DNA of 64,000 nt from Terrirhizobium terrae (GTDB lineage Bacteria; Pseudomonadota; Alphaproteobacteria; Rhizobiales; Rhizobiaceae): the NCBI RefSeq assembly GCF_030323265.1, contig NZ_CP104992.1, positions 3,199,501-3,263,500 on the forward strand. The letters are read 5' to 3'. Within the stretch, counting starts at the first letter, position 1; the number at the start of each line of letters is the position of its first letter. Of the stretch, positions 24,938 to 34,768 are shown piece by piece. Below the pieces are notes generated by a model, which had not been told where the DNA came from, searched no databases, and worked only from the letters and a program-made list of their open reading frames with translations. Made by a program: the position numbers and the translations under genes.

Positions 24938-25699
24938 TCAGCAGGTTGCCTTGCCACAGGAGCGTACGTTTGTGACCTTCTGTTCGATTTCATCCAGTCC
25001 GACGGCGCCGAACACGGCCTCGTCGCCGACGACATAGGTCGGCGTGCCGGTGATGCCGATCGCATTCGCCAGTTGATAGGCCTGCCGCACGATATCGTCG
25101 TTCGGCTGCTCCTGCATCGACTTGCGGATCGCGGCCTCGTCGACGCCGAGATCGCTCGCGACCGAGATGGCGGTCGCTTCAGACGCATGTTCCTGGCCGA
25201 CCAGAAGCTCGCGATGGAATTCGGCGTATTTATCAGGCGCGACCAGGCGGACGGCATTGGCAACCTTGTGGGCGGCCATGGAATCCGGGCCGAGGATCGG
25301 GAATTCCTTCAGCACGAAGCGGACCTTGGTATCCTTCTTCAGGATCTCGTCCATGTCGTTCATGGCGCGTTTGCAGTAACCGCAATTGTAATCGAAGAAC
25401 TCGACGACGGTGACATCGCCCTTCGGATTGCCGAGCACGACATCGGTCGGCGACGAGAATATCTCGTCCTTGTAGGTCGCGACGGCCTTGGTCGACTGGT
25501 CCGCGCGCTGGGCCTGCTGCTTGGCCTCGAGCGCACTCTGTACCTCGATCATCACTTCCGGGTTCTGGAGGAGATATTCGCGGATGAACGCACCCATTTC
25601 CTTCTTTTGGCTGTCGTCCAGCGCAAGCGCCGGGCCGGCAACGGAAAGCGCAAGCGACAGGAACGTGCCGGCGGCGAAGGTCTTGAACAGGCGGGACAT
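24938..25699 (-). CDS. DsbA-family periplasmic thiol oxidoreductase
   Basis: A 253-residue exported protein. Signal peptide at residues 1-26 (basic start, core FAAGTFLSLALSVAGPALAL), a helical N-terminal extension of the kind seen in BdbD/Com1-like proteins, then the thioredoxin fold with the CxxC site FFDYNCGYCKRAMNDM near residue 110 and the cis-Pro loop GITGTPTYVVGDEAV near 218. It presumably introduces or reshuffles disulfides in periplasmic proteins. Two extra Cys occur at the very C-terminus (RSCGKATC). It is followed by aroQ after about 140 bases. Confidence 0.9.
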   Translation of the reverse strand: MSRLFKTFAAGTFLSLALSVAGPALALDDSQKKEMGAFIREYLLQNPEVMIEVQSALEAKQQAQRADQSTKAVATYKDEIFSSPTDVVLGNPKGDVTVVEFFDYNCGYCKRAMNDMDEILKKDTKVRFVLKEFPILGPDSMAAHKVANAVRLVAPDKYAEFHRELLVGQEHASEATAISVASDLGVDEAAIRKSMQEQPNDDIVRQAYQLANAIGITGTPTYVVGDEAVFGAVGLDEIEQKVTNVRSCGKATC

Positions 25700-25944
25700 G
25701 GATTTCCTCTCCGGACATGGCGGCCGCAGATCTCGGCCACCGGTATTTCAAAATTGCGCCAAGGCTAAGCCAGCCGGCGCGCTCAAGGAACAGAAAATGT
25801 GCATTGCGGCATGAGCAAGGCTTCACATCTGCGTGGCGGGCTTCTCCGATAAACGACCAATAGATTTTCTATATCAGCGGGTTAGCGGCATCTCCGGAAT
25901 CATTTTCCGACGGAGTTCCAACAATGCTTCAATCGAATAGCCGA

Positions 25945-25977
25945 AATGAAAATGGCCGCTTTCGCGGCCATTTTCGT
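25945..25977 (-). terminator. Intrinsic terminator of rne
   Basis: AAAATGGCCGC-TTTC-GCGGCCATTTTC forms a strong stem with A/T tails on both sides, 18 bases beyond the rne stop. Read on the minus strand it ends in CATTT, so it can terminate rne; the symmetric A/T tails might also allow some plus-strand function, though no plus-strand gene precedes it. Confidence 0.75.
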
Positions 25978-25994
25978 TGAATTCGTCTTAAGGC

Positions 25995-28860
25995 TCAGAA
26001 GAAGCCGCGGCGCTGCCACCAGCCGGCCTTCTTCGGCTTGGTCGGTTCGCCATCACCTTCAGGTGCCTTTGTCGGGTCGGAGCTCTTCACCACGGCCTCG
26101 CTGGAGGACGAGATGTTCGAGGCGCGGTTGGCGCGGACCGGTTTGGTTTCGTCGCCATCGGCGGCTGCTTCCACAGCAACCGGTTCCGCCACAGCCTCTT
26201 CAGCCTTCGGCTCTTCACCAAGCGCGGCGTCGACCTGTTCCACGATCGCTTCGACGGCCGGAGCCGGTTCGGCAGCAGCAGCGGCTGCAGCTTCGGCCTC
26301 GATGGCCTTCTTGCTGCGGCGGGCGCGCTTCGGCTTGGCTGCCGGTTCGGCGTCCGGAGCGGCCTCGACGGCTGCCGCCGGGGCTTCTTCCGCAACAGTT
26401 TCGGCCGGTACTTCCGCGGCAACCTCTACCGGAGCGGCAGTGTCTTCCGCGACTACTTCGCCATCGTCACCCGAAGCATCGTCTTCGCCCTCGGCGCCGG
26501 CTTCGATACCCTCTTCGCCATTGCGGTTACGACGGCCACCACGCTTGCCGCGGCGGCGACGCTTGCGGCGACCATTTTCATCGTCACCCTCGGCGATCGA
26601 CTCGGCGCCTGCTTCTGCAGCAACGGCATCCGTATCGGCATCGTCCTCGCCGTCATCGGCATCGTCTTCGGATGCGTCATCGGCCTGAGCCGACTGGGCA
26701 TCGCCATTACGCTCGCCATTGCGGTTGCGACGACGACGGCGACGCTTGCGCTTACGGCCTCCTTCGTCGCCCTCGGCGCGCTCCGGCTTCGGAGCAGTCT
26801 GCGTCGACACGATTTCTTCGTCTTCTTCCTCTTCGAAATCGATGACGACGTCGTCATCTTCCTCGACGGGAATGGCCGCGAACTGCATCAGGCTTTCGAT
26901 CTTGACCGGGTTCTCGACGGCTTCGCCGCGATCGATCGCGAAGTGGCTGGAACCGATGCTGACATCCGATTCGATGAAGATCGAGACGCCGAAGCGGTTC
27001 TCGTAATCCATCACGGTCTGGCGCTTGTGGTTGAGGAGATAGAGCGCGATGTCCGGCGTCGTGCGCACGGTGATGTCATGCGTGGTGTTCTTGAGGAGGT
27101 ACTCCTCCATGCCGCGCAGGACGTGGAGTGCGACGGACGACTGCGAGCGAACGTGGCCGGTGCCACCGCAATGCGAGCAGATCTGCGTCGTCGATTCCAA
27201 GACCGAGGCGCGGATGCGCTGGCGCGACATTTCCAGAAGGCCGAAATGCGAGATGCGGCCGACCTGGATGCGGGCGCGGTCGTTCTTCAGGCAATCCTTC
27301 AGCTTCTTCTCGACGGCGCGGTTGTTGCGCTTTTCCTCCATATCGATGAAGTCGATGACGACCAGACCGGCAAGGTCGCGAAGACGCAACTGGCGGGCGA
27401 CTTCTTCAGCCGCTTCGAGGTTGGTCGCGAGTGCGGTTTCCTCGATCGAGTGCTCGCGGGTCGAACGGCCCGAGTTGACGTCGATCGAAACCAGCGCTTC
27501 GGTCTGGTTGATGATCAGGTAGCCACCGGACTTCAGCGTCACCTGCGGCTGCAGCATGCGGTCGAGCTGCGCCTCGATGCCGGAGCGCGAGAAGATCGGG
27601 TGCAGGTCGCGATAGGGCTGAACCACCTTGGCGTGGCTCGGCATCAGCATCTTCATGAAGTCTTTCGCTTCACGATAGCCTTCTTCGCCCGACACGATGA
27701 TCTCGCCGATATCCTTGTTGTAGAGGTCGCGGATCGAGCGCTTGATCAGCGAGCCTTCCTCGTAGACGAGGGTAGGGGCGGTCGACTGCAGCGTCAGCGT
27801 GCGGACGTTTTCCCAAAGGCGCATCAGATATTCGAAGTCGCGCTTGATCTCGACGCGGGTGCGGTTTGCACCTGCGGTGCGCAGGATGACGCCCATGCCC
27901 TGCGGCACGTCCAGCTCGCGGGCGATTTCCTTCAGGCGCTTGCGGTCGGTCGGCTGGGTGATCTTGCGGGAAATGCCGCCGCCACGGGCAGTGTTCGGCA
28001 TCAGGACGGAATAACGGCCGGCAAGCGACAGGTAGGTCGTGAGCGCTGCACCCTTGTTGCCGCGCTCTTCCTTGGCGACCTGCACCAGCAGGATCTGGCG
28101 GCGCTTGATGACCTCCTGGATGCGGTACTGCTTGCGCGGCTTGCGCTGCACGCGATCCGGAACCTCTTCCATCGCGTCTTCGGCGCCGACGGATTCGATC
28201 TCTTCCTTCTCGTGGTGATCGTCCTCGTCGTCATCGCCGTCGTCATTGCGGCGGCGCGCATCGACATCCTCGGAAATGCTGTCGGTCTCGACCATCGCCG
28301 CCATGGAATCCGGCGTCGATCTCGTCGTTGCTGTCGGCTGCCGATGCTTCACCTTCGGCACCGGCCTCGGTAGCAACAGCTTCTTCTGCTGCCGGCTCGG
28401 CGGCCTTCTTGCGCGAGCGGGTGCGCTTCGGCTTGGCGGCCTTCTTTTCCGGCTCAGCGGCGGCTTCCGCTACAGCGGGCTCGGCCGCGGCAACGATGCC
28501 AACGTCCGGCTGGTCCTGGTTTGCGAGATCGACGATCGGGTCGGCCGATTCGGCTTCCGCGATCTTGCGCTGATCCTCGGCTTCCTGCTGCATCAGGGCC
28601 TGACGGTCCGCGAGCGGGATCTGGTAATAATCCGGATGGATTTCCGCGAAGGCAAGGAAGCCGTGGCGGTTGCCGCCGTAATCGACGAAGGCCGCCTGCA
28701 GCGACGGTTCAACGCGCGTTACCTTGGCAAGGTAGATGTTGCCGCGGATCTGCTTCTTATGCTGCGATTCGAAATCGAATTCTTCGATGCGATTGCCGCG
28801 TACGACGACTACGCGCGTCTCCTCTTCGTGAGACGCGTCGATAAGCATTTTGTCTGCCAT
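25995..28860 (-). CDS. rne: Ribonuclease E (one-base insertion near 28320)
   Basis: Endoribonuclease that starts mRNA decay and processes rRNA and tRNA; scaffold of the degradosome. Start ADKMLIDASHEEETRVVVVR. The S1 domain is interrupted after LADRQALMQQEAEDQRK by about 180 residues of Ala/Glu/Lys/Asp-rich sequence and resumes near IQEVIKRRQILLVQVAKEER, a known alphaproteobacterial feature. Catalytic region VSIDVNSGRSTREHSIEETA and LVVIDFIDMEEKRN carry the metal-binding Asp residues; the Zn-link is CSHCGGTGH. The C-terminal third is low-complexity scaffold. At 28318-28323 a GAGATC (coding strand) replaces GAGTC and shifts the frame inside the S1 insertion; corrected length is about 954 residues. 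Confidence 0.93.
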
Positions 28861-29480
28861 TGAAATTCTGCTCCTCGGCGCGACCGTGCAAATGCACGAA
28901 AGCCTGCCGCGAGGACAGGCTCGTTATGCAAAACGGTGAGGGCGCCGGACAAAGGTGATCCCGTCGGGTCGGGGCGAGACGGCAATCGGAAAGACAGCAA
29001 AGCCAGGGGCTTCCTTCTGTTTTCCGTGATCTGAAAATTTTGCCGCAACATTAGAACCAGACGAGAATGACGATAACTGGATCCTTGCGGATCCGATGGG
29101 ATGCTCCTCGGAGCGTTGGGTGGCACGCCACCCGGTATTTTTCCGACGACAGTCGGAGTGATCGATTAACCCGAGATCAAGTGTTGCGACGGCGGATGTT
29201 TGCCGGTACTTGGCGCCAAATCTTGCGTTGGCAGCCCATCGGCGGACTATCCCGTCAACCCTTTAACCTCACTGGCGTTGTATGGTTTATCTGTCACAAT
29301 AGCAAGGGAAAAGCCGTCTGCGCCATATTGTCGATGGAATTGACGGCCTTATCGAAACTGGGCTTCTCCGGGCGATTCGCGCCGGTTGAAACAGAAATGC
29401 CTGAAATGCAGGCTCTTCGTGCCGGAGACGGGCTGGGCACGAATGATCAAGAGGCGGAATACGGCTTGAGGTTGGATAGA
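28861..29480. promoter_or_regulatory. Gene-free region between divergent rne and amiC, with stacked stem-loops
   Basis: No protein gene is supported here. Four stem-loops follow each other at 29079-29157: GGATCC-TTGC-GGATCC, GCTCC-TC-GGAGC, GGGTGGC-AC-GCCACCC (29118-29133) and CCGAC-GACA-GTCGG. A further hairpin AGCCTG-N-CAGGCT lies near 28902-28921. On the minus-strand transcript these would form a long structured 5' leader of rne. In E. coli the rne leader mediates RNase E autoregulation; a similar role here is inference. Promoters could not be placed reliably. Confidence 0.5.
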
Positions 29481-30725
29481 GTGCTAACGATCGGCAACGC
29501 GGTCGGCGGGTCCGCAACGGTGCGGTTTTTCCGAATCGCGTGTCGAATCACCCTGCTTGCGGCAATCGTCTCCACCATCTTCACCTCCGTTTCACTGGCG
29601 TCGCAGCAACCGATGCTTGCATTCGCGGCAAGGGTCGCCGGCGATGCCGCCAGAACCCGCGTCGTCATAGATTTCGAGGGCAAGCCTGAGTTCTCCATTC
29701 ACTATGTCGGCGGGCCGGAGCGCATCATCGTCGATCTCTCGGCGACGGCGTTCGGTTTTCCTGCGGCCGATCTTGCTCCGCGCGGCCTGTTCAAGGATAT
29801 CCGCTACGGCACGATGGAGGCCGACAGCGCTCGCATGGTGTTTACAACCGAACGGCCGGTGAAGCTGGTTCTGGCAGAAGTGCAGGATAACGAGAACGGC
29901 GGCCATCGCCTCGTACTCGATGCCGAGATCACCACCAAGGACAAGTTTGCCGAGATGCTGAGGACGCAGGACTGGAACTCGTCCGCGGCGGTCCCGCCGA
30001 CCGATGAGGTCGGGCCGGTGGTCGAAGACGGCGTCTTCACTGTTGCCGTCGATGCAGGCCATGGCGGCATCGATGCCGGCGCCACCGGCGCGACGACGAA
30101 AACCGCCGAGAAGACCGTGACGCTCGATTTTGCCAGGTTGCTGGCCGAGCGCCTTAACAAGATCGATGGCGTGAAGGCATTCCTGACGCGTGAGGATGAC
30201 ACTTTCCTGTCGCTATCCGAGCGCGTGGTCTTGGCGCGACAGCAGCATGCCGATCTTTTCATTTCGCTTCATGCCGACACGCTGGCGCAGAAGGATATTC
30301 GTGGCGCGACGGTGTACACGCTGTCCGATCGTGCGTCGGACCGGATGGCGGAAAATCTCGCCGCCCGCGAAAATCTCTCGGACCAGCTGGCGGGCTTTAC
30401 GATCGATCACGGTCGTCCCGAGGTTGCCGATATCCTGCTCGACCTGACGCGCCGAGAGACGCAGGCCTTTTCAGTTTCGCTTGCCGAGAATGTCGTGAAG
30501 TCCTTCGAGGGGCAGGTCGGTTTGATCAACAATCCCCATCGCCAGGCCAATTTCCAGGTTCTTCGGGCGCCTGACATACCATCGGTTCTACTTGAGTTGG
30601 GCTTCCTATCCAATCCCGAAGACGAGAAGCTTCTTCTCGACGAGGCATGGCGGACGAAGGTCGCCACACGCATTTCCGACGCGGTTGATCGCTATCGCAG
30701 GCGTGCGCTTGCCAATGGCGGCTGA
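29481..30725 (+). CDS. amiC: N-acetylmuramoyl-L-alanine amidase with AMIN domain
   Basis: Periplasmic zinc amidase that cuts the peptide from MurNAc during septum splitting. After a signal-like segment (RFFRIACRITLLAAIVSTIF) comes an AMIN domain (about residues 50-165, with TRVVIDFEGKPEFSIHYVGG) for septal targeting, then Amidase_3 at about 190-410: VAVDAGHGGIDAGATGATTK (first zinc His), FLSLSERVVLARQQHADLFI, SLHAD, and the catalytic Glu in VLLELGFLSNPED. The start is uncertain: GTG 29481 has GAGG upstream, while GTG 29520 and ATG 29397 are alternatives. mrcA follows on the same strand. Confidence 0.9.
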   Translation: MLTIGNAVGGSATVRFFRIACRITLLAAIVSTIFTSVSLASQQPMLAFAARVAGDAARTRVVIDFEGKPEFSIHYVGGPERIIVDLSATAFGFPAADLAPRGLFKDIRYGTMEADSARMVFTTERPVKLVLAEVQDNENGGHRLVLDAEITTKDKFAEMLRTQDWNSSAAVPPTDEVGPVVEDGVFTVAVDAGHGGIDAGATGATTKTAEKTVTLDFARLLAERLNKIDGVKAFLTREDDTFLSLSERVVLARQQHADLFISLHADTLAQKDIRGATVYTLSDRASDRMAENLAARENLSDQLAGFTIDHGRPEVADILLDLTRRETQAFSVSLAENVVKSFEGQVGLINNPHRQANFQVLRAPDIPSVLLELGFLSNPEDEKLLLDEAWRTKVATRISDAVDRYRRRALANGG

Positions 30726-30990
30726 TCTGCCTCTCATTCGGCTGCGTGGCCTCGATACCACACTCGCGTGTCGATTGCCGAAATGCTATAGGGAAGCAGC
30801 GGAAATACCTGGGAAAAGCCCTAGTTTCCTCACATTCGAAGAGCAGGTCGCGGCAATGTATTTCGCATGACCGGCGTTTTCGCAGAGTTGATCCCGTCGC
30901 CCTTGCACTGATGTAAGTGTCGTGCAAAAGGCCTCCATGCATGCGATGGCGCATCTTGCGCTAAGAGAAAGCTTAAACGGTAGCTCCGAC

Positions 30991-33450
30991 ATGATCAGAC
31001 TGATTGGATATTTCTTTGGTATGGCGTGCGTGCTCTTTCTGGGCGTCGCCGCAGCCGTTGCCATCTACTTGAGTGGCATGACCAAGGATTTGCCAGACTA
31101 TGAAGTGCTGAGCAGCTACGAGCCGCCGGTCGCCACCCGCGTTCACGCCGGCAACGGCGCGCTGATGACCGAATATGCGCGCGAACGGCGCCTGTTCCTG
31201 CCGATCCAGGCTGTTCCGGATCGGGTCAAGGCTGCCTTCCTTTCCGCCGAAGACAAGAATTTCTACAATCACCCGGGCGTCGATATCTATGGTCTCGGCC
31301 GAGCCGTGATGCTGCTTGCAAGCGGTGGGCCGATGCAGGGCGGCTCGACGATCACCCAGCAGGTGGCGAAGAACTTTCTGCTGACCAATGAGCGTTCCTT
31401 CGAGCGCAAGATCAAGGAAGCGATCCTCTCCTTCCGCATCGAGCAGGCCTATTCCAAGGATAAGATCCTCGAGCTCTATCTCAACGAGATTTATTTCGGC
31501 CTGAACTCCTACGGCATAGCCGGCGCAGCGCTCACCTATTTCGATAAGTCGGTGACCGAGCTGACGACGGCGGAGGCAGCCTATCTTGCCGCTCTGCCGA
31601 AGGGCCCCAACAACTATCATCCGTTCCGCCATCAGCAGGCCGCTCTGGAGCGCCGCAACTGGGTCATCGATCGTATGGCCGAAAATGGCTACATTACCCA
31701 GACCGACGCTGACGATGCTAAGACGCAGCCGCTCGGCGCCCAACAGCGCCGCGGCACCGGCACGGTTCTGGCGTCCGAGTATTTCTCCGAAGAGGTTCGT
31801 CGCCAGATCATCGAGCGCTATGGCGACAAGGCGCTTTACGAAGGCGGTCTTTCCGTTCGCACCTCGCTCGATCCCGATCTGCAGGTCATTGCTCGCAAGG
31901 TAATGCAGAACGGCCTTCTCGATTACGATGAGCGCCGCGGCTATCATGGCCCTGCCGCCACCATCGAGACCTCGCCCGACTGGGCCGTCTCGCTCGCGAC
32001 GCTGATCGCCGACAACAAGATGCCGGTCCTGCGCGACGTTCCCGAGTGGAAGATCGCTGTCGTGCTCGGCGTTTCTGCCAGTGAAGTCGAGATCGGTCTT
32101 GAGCCGGAAAATGGCAGCAAGACCGATCCTGACCGCAAGACCGGCAAGATCGCAGCCGATGATATGAAATGGGCATACCAGGACGCGGAAGGTCAGCGCA
32201 GGACCGCAAAGGGACCTGACGGCGTCCTGAAGACGGGCGATGTGATCTATGTCGAACCGCTTCAGCCGGGCGGCGATTCCTATCGTCTGCGCCAGCCTCC
32301 GAAGGTTCAGGGCGGGTTCGTCGCAATGGATCCCAATACCGGCCGCGTTCTCGCCATGGTCGGCGGCTTCTCCTATTCCCAGTCCGAATTCAACCGCGCC
32401 ACCCAGGCCAAGCGTCAGCCCGGTTCGTCGTTCAAGCCATTCGTCTATGCGGCCGCACTCGACAACGGCTACACGCCGGCATCGGTCGTTCTGGATGCGC
32501 CGATCGAGATCGTCTCCGGCAATCAGGTCTGGCGCCCTTCGAACTACGGTGAAAAGGATGGCAATGGTCCGGCGACGCTGCGTACCGGTATCGAGCTTTC
32601 CCGTAACCAGATGACCGTGCGCCTTGCCCAGGACATGGGCATGGAACTGGTCGCCGAATATGCCGAACGCTTCGGGATTTATGACAAGCTGGCTCCCTAT
32701 CTGCCGATGGCGCTCGGGTCGGGTGAGACGACGGTCATGCGCATGGTTTCGGCCTATGCCGTCATCGCCAATGGCGGTAAGCAGATCAAGCCGACCATCA
32801 TCGACCGCATTCAGGACCGGTATGGCAAGACGATCTTCCGTCACGAGGAACGTGGCTGCGAGGGCTGCAATGCCAGCGAATGGGCCAACCAGGAAGAGCC
32901 GACATTGATCGACAACCGTGAGCAGGTTCTCGACCCGATGACCGCCTACCAGATCACCTCGATGATGGAAGGCGTTGTCCAGCGGGGCAGTGCCGCCGGC
33001 AAGATTCCGGTCAAGGATCGCTCGGTCGCCGGCAAGACCGGCACCACAAACGATGCGAAGGACACCTGGTTCGTCGGTTTCACGCCGAATATCGTGGCGG
33101 GTCTCTATCTCGGCTTCGATACGCCTGCTCCGCTGGGCAACCGCGCGACAGGCGGCGGTCTCGCGGCCCCGATCTTCGGGGCGTTTCTGGAAGAGGCCGC
33201 AAAGCGTATGCCGGCGGAAAAATTCCAGGTGCCCGAAGGGATGCAGTTCATCGCGGTCAATCGCAAGACAGGCATGATGGCCTTCGACGGCGAGCCTGAT
33301 ACGATCACCGAGGCCTTCAAGCCAGGCACTGGCCCGGCTGACGTCTTCCAGATCATCGGCGACGGCGAATACATGACCCAGGACCAGATCCTGGAGTCCT
33401 CACCGCAGACGCAGCAGGCCATCACCAACGGCTCCTCCGGCCTCTACTGA
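30991..33450 (+). CDS. mrcA: Penicillin-binding protein 1A (bifunctional glycosyltransferase/transpeptidase)
   Basis: Class A PBP of 819 residues that polymerises and cross-links peptidoglycan. N-terminal membrane anchor (IRLIGYFFGMACVLFLGVAA). GT51 domain: FLSAEDKNFYNHPGVD with the catalytic Glu near residue 85 and GGSTITQQVAKNFLL near 118. An OB-like insert (about 285-440) is typical of PBP1a. Transpeptidase: RQPGSSFKPFVYAAAL (SxxK) near 478, SRNQ near 535, and KTGTTNDAKDTWFVGF near 680. ATG 30991 gives the family start; a longer frame begins at 30922. It follows amiC and precedes prfB, the usual rhizobial order. Confidence 0.95.
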   Translation: MIRLIGYFFGMACVLFLGVAAAVAIYLSGMTKDLPDYEVLSSYEPPVATRVHAGNGALMTEYARERRLFLPIQAVPDRVKAAFLSAEDKNFYNHPGVDIYGLGRAVMLLASGGPMQGGSTITQQVAKNFLLTNERSFERKIKEAILSFRIEQAYSKDKILELYLNEIYFGLNSYGIAGAALTYFDKSVTELTTAEAAYLAALPKGPNNYHPFRHQQAALERRNWVIDRMAENGYITQTDADDAKTQPLGAQQRRGTGTVLASEYFSEEVRRQIIERYGDKALYEGGLSVRTSLDPDLQVIARKVMQNGLLDYDERRGYHGPAATIETSPDWAVSLATLIADNKMPVLRDVPEWKIAVVLGVSASEVEIGLEPENGSKTDPDRKTGKIAADDMKWAYQDAEGQRRTAKGPDGVLKTGDVIYVEPLQPGGDSYRLRQPPKVQGGFVAMDPNTGRVLAMVGGFSYSQSEFNRATQAKRQPGSSFKPFVYAAALDNGYTPASVVLDAPIEIVSGNQVWRPSNYGEKDGNGPATLRTGIELSRNQMTVRLAQDMGMELVAEYAERFGIYDKLAPYLPMALGSGETTVMRMVSAYAVIANGGKQIKPTIIDRIQDRYGKTIFRHEERGCEGCNASEWANQEEPTLIDNREQVLDPMTAYQITSMMEGVVQRGSAAGKIPVKDRSVAGKTGTTNDAKDTWFVGFTPNIVAGLYLGFDTPAPLGNRATGGGLAAPIFGAFLEEAAKRMPAEKFQVPEGMQFIAVNRKTGMMAFDGEPDTITEAFKPGTGPADVFQIIGDGEYMTQDQILESSPQTQQAITNGSSGLY

Positions 33451-33559
33451 TCTGTCCGGAACCATCTTGCGCCAGGTGCGGGCTTTACATCCTCGCCTGG
33501 CGCAACTATGTCCCACCGCATCTCCAATCCCTTCAAGATTACAGAGAGAAGAATACGCC

Positions 33560-34692
33560 ATGCGCGCGGAAATGCTGAATGTTGTCGACGAAATCAAGCA
33601 GGCCATAAGCCTGCTGAGGAGGCATCTTTGACTGGGATCAGGCTGTAAGAAGACTGGACTGGTTGAATAACAAGGCAGAGGATCCGACCCTCTGGAACGA
33701 TGCCCAGGAAGCCCAGAAGCTGATGCGCGAGCGCCAGCAGTTGGAAGAGGGCATCAACGGCGTCAAGGCGATGGAAGCCCAGCTTTCCGACAATATCGAG
33801 CTGATCGAGCTCGGCGAGGAAGAGGGCGACGAGGCGATCGTCAAGGATGCCGAAGAAGCGCTGAAGGCGCTGAAGGCCGATGCCAATCGCCGTCAGGTCG
33901 AGGCCATGCTGTCCGGCGAAGCTGACGGCAACGACACCTATGTCGAAGTGCATTCCGGTGCCGGCGGTACCGAAAGCCAGGACTGGGCCAACATGCTTCT
34001 GCGCATGTATACCCGCTGGGCGGAACAGCAGCGCTTCAAGGTCGAACTTCTGGAAGTGCATGACGGCGAAGAAGCTGGCATCAAGTCCGCGACCATTCTG
34101 GTCAAGGGCCACAATGCCTATGGCTGGCTGAAGACCGAATCGGGCGTCCACCGCCTTGTTCGCATCTCGCCCTATGACAGCAACGCCCGCCGCCACACGT
34201 CCTTCTCGTCGATCTGGGTCTATCCGGTCGTCGACGATTCTGATCAACATCGACATCAACGAGAGCGACTGCCGCATCGATACCTATCGTTCGTCGGGCG
34301 CCGGTGGCCAGCACGTCAACACGACCGACTCGGCTGTCCGCATCACCCACATTCCGTCGGGTATCGTGGTCGCCTGCCAGCAGGAACGTTCGCAGCACAA
34401 GAACCGTGCCAAGGCATGGGACATGCTGCGTGCTCGCCTGTATGAAGCCGAGTTGAAGAAGCGGGAAGAAGCGGCGAATGCCGAGGCGGCCTCGAAGACG
34501 GATATCGGATGGGGTCACCAGATCCGCTCCTACGTCCTGCAGCCCTACCAGTTGGTCAAGGACCTCAGGACCGGTGTATCGAGCACGGCGCCCGACGATG
34601 TTCTGAACGGTGAACTGAACGAGTTCATGGAAGCCGCTCTGGCCCACCGCATCAGCGGTAAGCCGGATGTGGACGTCGGCGACGTCGAATAA
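33560..34692 (+). CDS. prfB: Peptide chain release factor 2 (programmed +1 frameshift, plus an insertion near 34241)
   Basis: RF2 releases peptides at UGA and UAA. Translation starts at ATG 33560 (RAEMLNVVDEIKQAISLLRR) and reaches an in-frame TGA at 33629, where a programmed +1 shift continues with LDWDQAVRRLDWLNNKAEDP. The codon-recognition tripeptide is SPY (in RISPYDSNARRHTSFSS) and the catalytic GGQ is in SSGAGGQHVNTTDSAVRITH. A second, non-programmed break lies at about 34241: GATTCTG instead of GATTCG; removing one T restores VVDDSINIDINESDCR. Corrected length is about 376 residues. The second break is inferred to be an error. Confidence 0.95.
33617..33632 (+). promoter_or_regulatory. 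Programmed +1 frameshift site of prfB
   Basis: AGGAGG-CAT-CTT-TGA-C: an internal Shine-Dalgarno-like AGGAGG three bases before the slippery CTT, followed by the poor terminator UGA C. This is the classical RF2 autoregulatory recoding signal; low RF2 favours the shift. Spacing is identical to the E. coli element. Confidence 0.93.
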
Positions 34693-34710
34693 GCGCCGAA
34701 TACAGATGAC

Positions 34711-34744
34711 AAAAAAGCCGGGTCGCAAGCCCGGCTTTTTCTTT
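34711..34744 (+). terminator. Intrinsic terminator after prfB
   Basis: AAAAAAGCCGGG-TCGCAAG-CCCGGCTTTTT: a GC-rich stem flanked by A and T tracts, 18 bases after the prfB stop. Its symmetric tails suggest bidirectional use, ending nadK from the opposite side as well (nadK stops at 34769). Confidence 0.9.
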
Positions 34745-34768
34745 GGATTTTTTAGGTGATCCGGCGGA

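Noticed and set aside
26040..26700. Plus-strand Ser/Ala-rich open frames opposite the rne 3' region
   Set aside because: They are reverse-complement shadows of low-complexity Glu/Ala/Arg codons.
29067..30725. Amidase starting near 29067
   Set aside because: The N-terminal 130 residues would run through the stacked hairpins and precede the signal peptide; a later start fits an exported protein.
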